64,000 bases of DNA from Acidisoma silvae (lineage in GTDB: Bacteria; Pseudomonadota; Alphaproteobacteria; Acetobacterales; Acetobacteraceae): the NCBI RefSeq assembly GCF_020618775.1, contig NZ_JAESVB010000008.1, positions 62,001-126,000 on the forward strand. The letters run 5' to 3'. The notes below the pieces were generated by a model that made no database searches, had not been told where the DNA came from, and worked only from the letters and a program-made list of their open reading frames with translations. Shown one piece after another: positions 61,704 through 64,000 of this stretch. The stretch's first letter is position 1, and every line of letters starts with the position of its first letter. The translations under genes and the position numbers were made by a program.

Positions 61704-62670
61704 GGTCTACCGTCACGGTATCGGTATAGGTGTCCGGCGTGTAGTCTGCACTGGCCGCCGAGGCATAGACGGTGATGCTTTGCGAAGTACCGGTGCCATT
61801 GCCGGCAACGCCATTGCCGACTTTCGTGGACGTGGCCGTATTGCCCCAGACAGCGCCCGACGCACTGCCCGAACGTAGTTGATACGGAACCTTATCCGTA
61901 TTGCTGCCGGTGCCGGCCATGACGCCGGCACCGGTGGTGCTGCCGTTGGAGGGTGCCAATCCGATGTAATAGGGGGTGCCTGACGGGCAGCTAACGACGA
62001 GGGTATTGCTGCCCGTGACATTTTTGGCTGTGGCGCTGACGCTGCCGAAACTGAGGTCGGAGGAGGCACCGACAACGCAATTATTGGTCACCACGGCGGT
62101 AACGGGCAGGGTGAAGTCAAGACCAGAATAGCCGTTTAATGAACCGCATTGCGTTCCTGTCATAAACCCAAGCAGGACATTATAGAAATAGGCGCTGTAA
62201 TTCCCAGCAGCAGCCGTTTGGGAGCCTGGAATATAACCATAAAAAGTGAAGGTGCCGCTGACCGATTTGCCGATCCCTGCGGCTATCGAAACCGGAACGC
62301 TGATGGGCGTCGTGGTCGTCCAAATCGTTCCGTCAGGTGCATTTGTGTAGAGATTAAACTTCAAAGTGCCACTGCCCTGCATTTCCGGCTGGCTGGCTGT
62401 TCCAGGATAGCTCGGTGTGCCCATGCCAAGGCACAGATCAAAGCTGACAGCCGTGTTATTGTAGTTCGTGCAAGTATAGCCAACACTACCGGTTGCAGAA
62501 GCACCCGTGCTGGTCGTGACGTTCACACTGCCGAAATTGATGCTCGGTGAGCTGTCGCTGCAAACCACACTCGCATGCGCTGATACAGACACCAGCACAT
62601 TTCCAACCACAAGACTCAGAAGAATAAGGCAGCCGCGCAAAACGCTTCTGATCACCGTGTCAATCCTCAT
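61693..62670 (-). CDS. Spore coat U-domain protein, CsuE-like pilus tip subunit
   Basis: A 325-residue exported protein with two SCPU domains (about 33-170 and 180-325). Domain 1 begins VVCSDSSPSINFGSVN and domain 2 NNCVVGASSDLSFGSVSAT, both with the paired cysteines of pilin-like subunits. The C-terminus YTPDTYTDTVTVDLNY is the usual SCPU end. The signal is LRGCLILLSLVVGNVLVSVSAHA. Its length and position after the usher fit the tip adhesin of a Csu-type archaic chaperone-usher pilus. ATG 62670 overlaps the usher stop (ATGA). Confidence 0.88.
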   Translation of the reverse strand: MRIDTVIRSVLRGCLILLSLVVGNVLVSVSAHASVVCSDSSPSINFGSVNVTTSTGASATGSVGYTCTNYNNTAVSFDLCLGMGTPSYPGTASQPEMQGSGTLKFNLYTNAPDGTIWTTTTPISVPVSIAAGIGKSVSGTFTFYGYIPGSQTAAAGNYSAYFYNVLLGFMTGTQCGSLNGYSGLDFTLPVTAVVTNNCVVGASSDLSFGSVSATAKNVTGSNTLVVSCPSGTPYYIGLAPSNGSTTGAGVMAGTGSNTDKVPYQLRSGSASGAVWGNTATSTKVGNGVAGNGTGTSQSITVYASAASADYTPDTYTDTVTVDLNY

Positions 62671-64000
62671 GGCTGTGCAATGGGCGCGCAGGTCAGCGGA
62701 CCGATCTGCGGGATGGTGCTGGTTTTGTTGTGGTAGTCGAAACTGACCTGGCAAAGTCCGGCTGGGGTCGTGACATCCAAAACATTGTGTGATGTCAGGT
62801 CATCCAAATAGGTCATGCCATCAAAACCGACGAGCGTGGGTTGCGCGTCAGCGCCCTTCAGCCTTACCAAACTGCCTAAAGGCAGAGCTTTACCGGCATG
62901 GTCGACGAGAATGATCGATGCGGCACGGATATGCGTAATTCCAAATTGCACCATCGTGCCGGCGCGATCCGACGGAATGGCAACCGCATCAACACGGCTG
63001 ACGTCCATATCGGCGGGCAAGTTCATGGGATCGATGCTGATTTGATTTTTCTGGTAGGCATTTAAAGGCGTTACAAGCAGCATGCCGCTTGCGTCCGTGG
63101 TGCCGACGACATTGTTCTGCAATTTCACGGGAATATTGGCGATTCCATCTGTGGAGACCACGGCAAAGCCGCCATTGATGTTGCGCGCGGCAAAGCTATG
63201 ACCGCCGATGAGCACCAGGGAGCCCGTGGCACCGACATAGCCCGTTTCCTGCCCATCGACGTCGCTCGCGCCGGCGTCTATCTCACCATAGCGGCCGAGG
63301 TAATCCAATTCGCCCAAAGCGCTTGTTCCGGTGCTGTTATGCTCCTGTTCAACCTGCCAGCCCAGGCCGCCTTGGGTTGGCACGCTTTTTCCCGCATTGA
63401 TGCCAAAGGAATTAGCGCCTTGGTCGTTGGCGACATCGGCACTGGCATAGGTGCTGTTGCTCAGGGATATATTGAGACTCAGGAAAATGCTGCGATCGCT
63501 TTGCTGCGCAAGATTCTGACTGGCATTGACGTTGACCGATACCTTGGACGTCAGTGACTTTGACCAGTATAGGCCGGCATAGCTATCAGCCGGCTCCGGC
63601 TGCTGTCGAAGATTGACATAGTTGACACCGACATTCCCAATGCGCCCGAGGTTGACGCCAGCCGTAGCCGTCGCGGTCAGGGTCGGTGGGGGCGCGCCAT
63701 ATAGCGTCGCGACATCACTGTAATGATCCGTCGAATACAGGCCATTGAAGCTGACGTCGAAACGCCTGCCGCTCCAGCTATACCCAGCCCCGACCTGCAG
63801 GCCTGATGCACCATGGTTGCTGCTGCCGGCGGCGGATGCGGTTAGAATGCCGTCTGATTTGCCGAGCAGAAGGTCACCGCCGAAGCCAGCATCAATCAGG
63901 CCTGTCGCGGCCTCGGCATGGCTTTCCGCTGTGACGTTGTTATTGATGCCATAGCGCCAAGTCTCGCTGGCGACGGGTTCTTTGCCATAGTCGAAGGAGT
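62667..64000 (-). CDS. Outer-membrane fimbrial usher (FimD/CsuD-like), 5' part off window
   Basis: The frame is open from the right edge to 62669 without a stop, giving about 444 codons of an usher. Visible are the beta-barrel (VGAGYSWSGRRFDVSFNGLYS, SYAGLYWSKSLTSKVSVNVN, GLGWQVEQEHN), the transition GYVGATGSLVLIGGHSFAARNINGGFAVV-type region and the C-terminal domains ending GPLTCAPIAQP. The N-terminal chaperone-binding domain and the start lie beyond 64000. It secretes and assembles the pilus subunits and is coupled to the tip-subunit gene by ATGA. Base composition is somewhat less GC-rich than most of the window. Confidence 0.9.
   Translation of the reverse strand, partial: SFDYGKEPVASETWRYGINNNVTAESHAEAATGLIDAGFGGDLLLGKSDGILTASAAGSSNHGASGLQVGAGYSWSGRRFDVSFNGLYSTDHYSDVATLYGAPPPTLTATATAGVNLGRIGNVGVNYVNLRQQPEPADSYAGLYWSKSLTSKVSVNVNASQNLAQQSDRSIFLSLNISLSNSTYASADVANDQGANSFGINAGKSVPTQGGLGWQVEQEHNSTGTSALGELDYLGRYGEIDAGASDVDGQETGYVGATGSLVLIGGHSFAARNINGGFAVVSTDGIANIPVKLQNNVVGTTDASGMLLVTPLNAYQKNQISIDPMNLPADMDVSRVDAVAIPSDRAGTMVQFGITHIRAASIILVDHAGKALPLGSLVRLKGADAQPTLVGFDGMTYLDDLTSHNVLDVTTPAGLCQVSFDYHNKTSTIPQIGPLTCAPIAQP

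Noticed and set aside
1-64000. Search for CRISPR arrays, tRNA or rRNA genes, complete insertion sequences and phage genes
   Set aside because: Reading the sequence showed no regularly spaced repeats, tRNA-like cloverleaf, rRNA, transposase or phage structural genes. A covariance search was not possible here.

Overview
The window looks like a chromosomal segment of an alphaproteobacterium, most likely Acetobacteraceae (Rhodospirillales). This is inference: the DNA is GC-rich, the two tandem porins resemble acetic-acid-bacteria porins, and the window combines DHA2 and RND efflux, a DipZ thiol-redox protein, an alpha-2-macroglobulin/PBP1C pair and many LacI/LysR/TetR regulators. No rRNA, tRNA, CRISPR array, complete insertion sequence or prophage was seen. 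It reads as an accessory, metabolism- and efflux-rich region made of many small regulator-target modules.

Layout. 1-4.6 kb: a LacI regulator, a GntR regulator with a strong operator cluster, a truncated DHDPS-type aldolase, a small membrane protein, a double ABM-domain membrane protein and a guanine-deaminase-like enzyme. 4.7-12.9 kb: a divergent TetR/GST pair and a divergent TetR/RND tripartite pump, each with visible paired operators, closed by a 40-bp perfect palindromic terminator. 12.9-19.7 kb: a zinc-ribbon methyltransferase, a small Tat-exported oxidoreductase, a LysR/flavin monooxygenase/RidA module, a 2Fe-2S protein and DipZ. 19.7-27 kb: MEKHLA protein, LacI, PhyH-type dioxygenase, a glycine-zipper protein, an unrecognised TIM-barrel-like protein, a DUF2188 protein, a D-threonine-aldolase-type PLP enzyme and a PuuB-like FAD oxidase. 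27.1-36.4 kb: hxlR-emrA-emrB, tandem porins, a DoxX-like protein, a luciferase-like monooxygenase and a second DHA2 exporter. 36.5-46.8 kb: pbpC and yfhM, an MFS transporter and a secreted serine hydrolase. 46.8-50.2 kb: a candidate small RNA, DUF2721, MscS and a third DHA2 exporter. 50.2-60.1 kb: LysR, an FAD-linked dehydrogenase plus HpaI aldolase divergent from a sugar ABC importer, its LacI repressor and another LysR. 60.4-64 kb: chalcone-isomerase-like protein, an EEP hydrolase, and the end of a Csu-type chaperone-usher locus that runs off the right edge.

How it works together. Regulation is unusually legible from the sequence. The LacI protein at 57.8-59.0 kb probably represses itself and both the ABC importer and the divergent aldolase/dehydrogenase pair, because closely similar operators lie in its own promoter and between the two operons. 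The TetR and HxlR genes sit beside matching inverted-repeat operators. Four efflux systems (one RND, three DHA2) and several detoxification enzymes suggest a habitat rich in toxic small molecules, plausibly plant-associated or acidic; this is inference.
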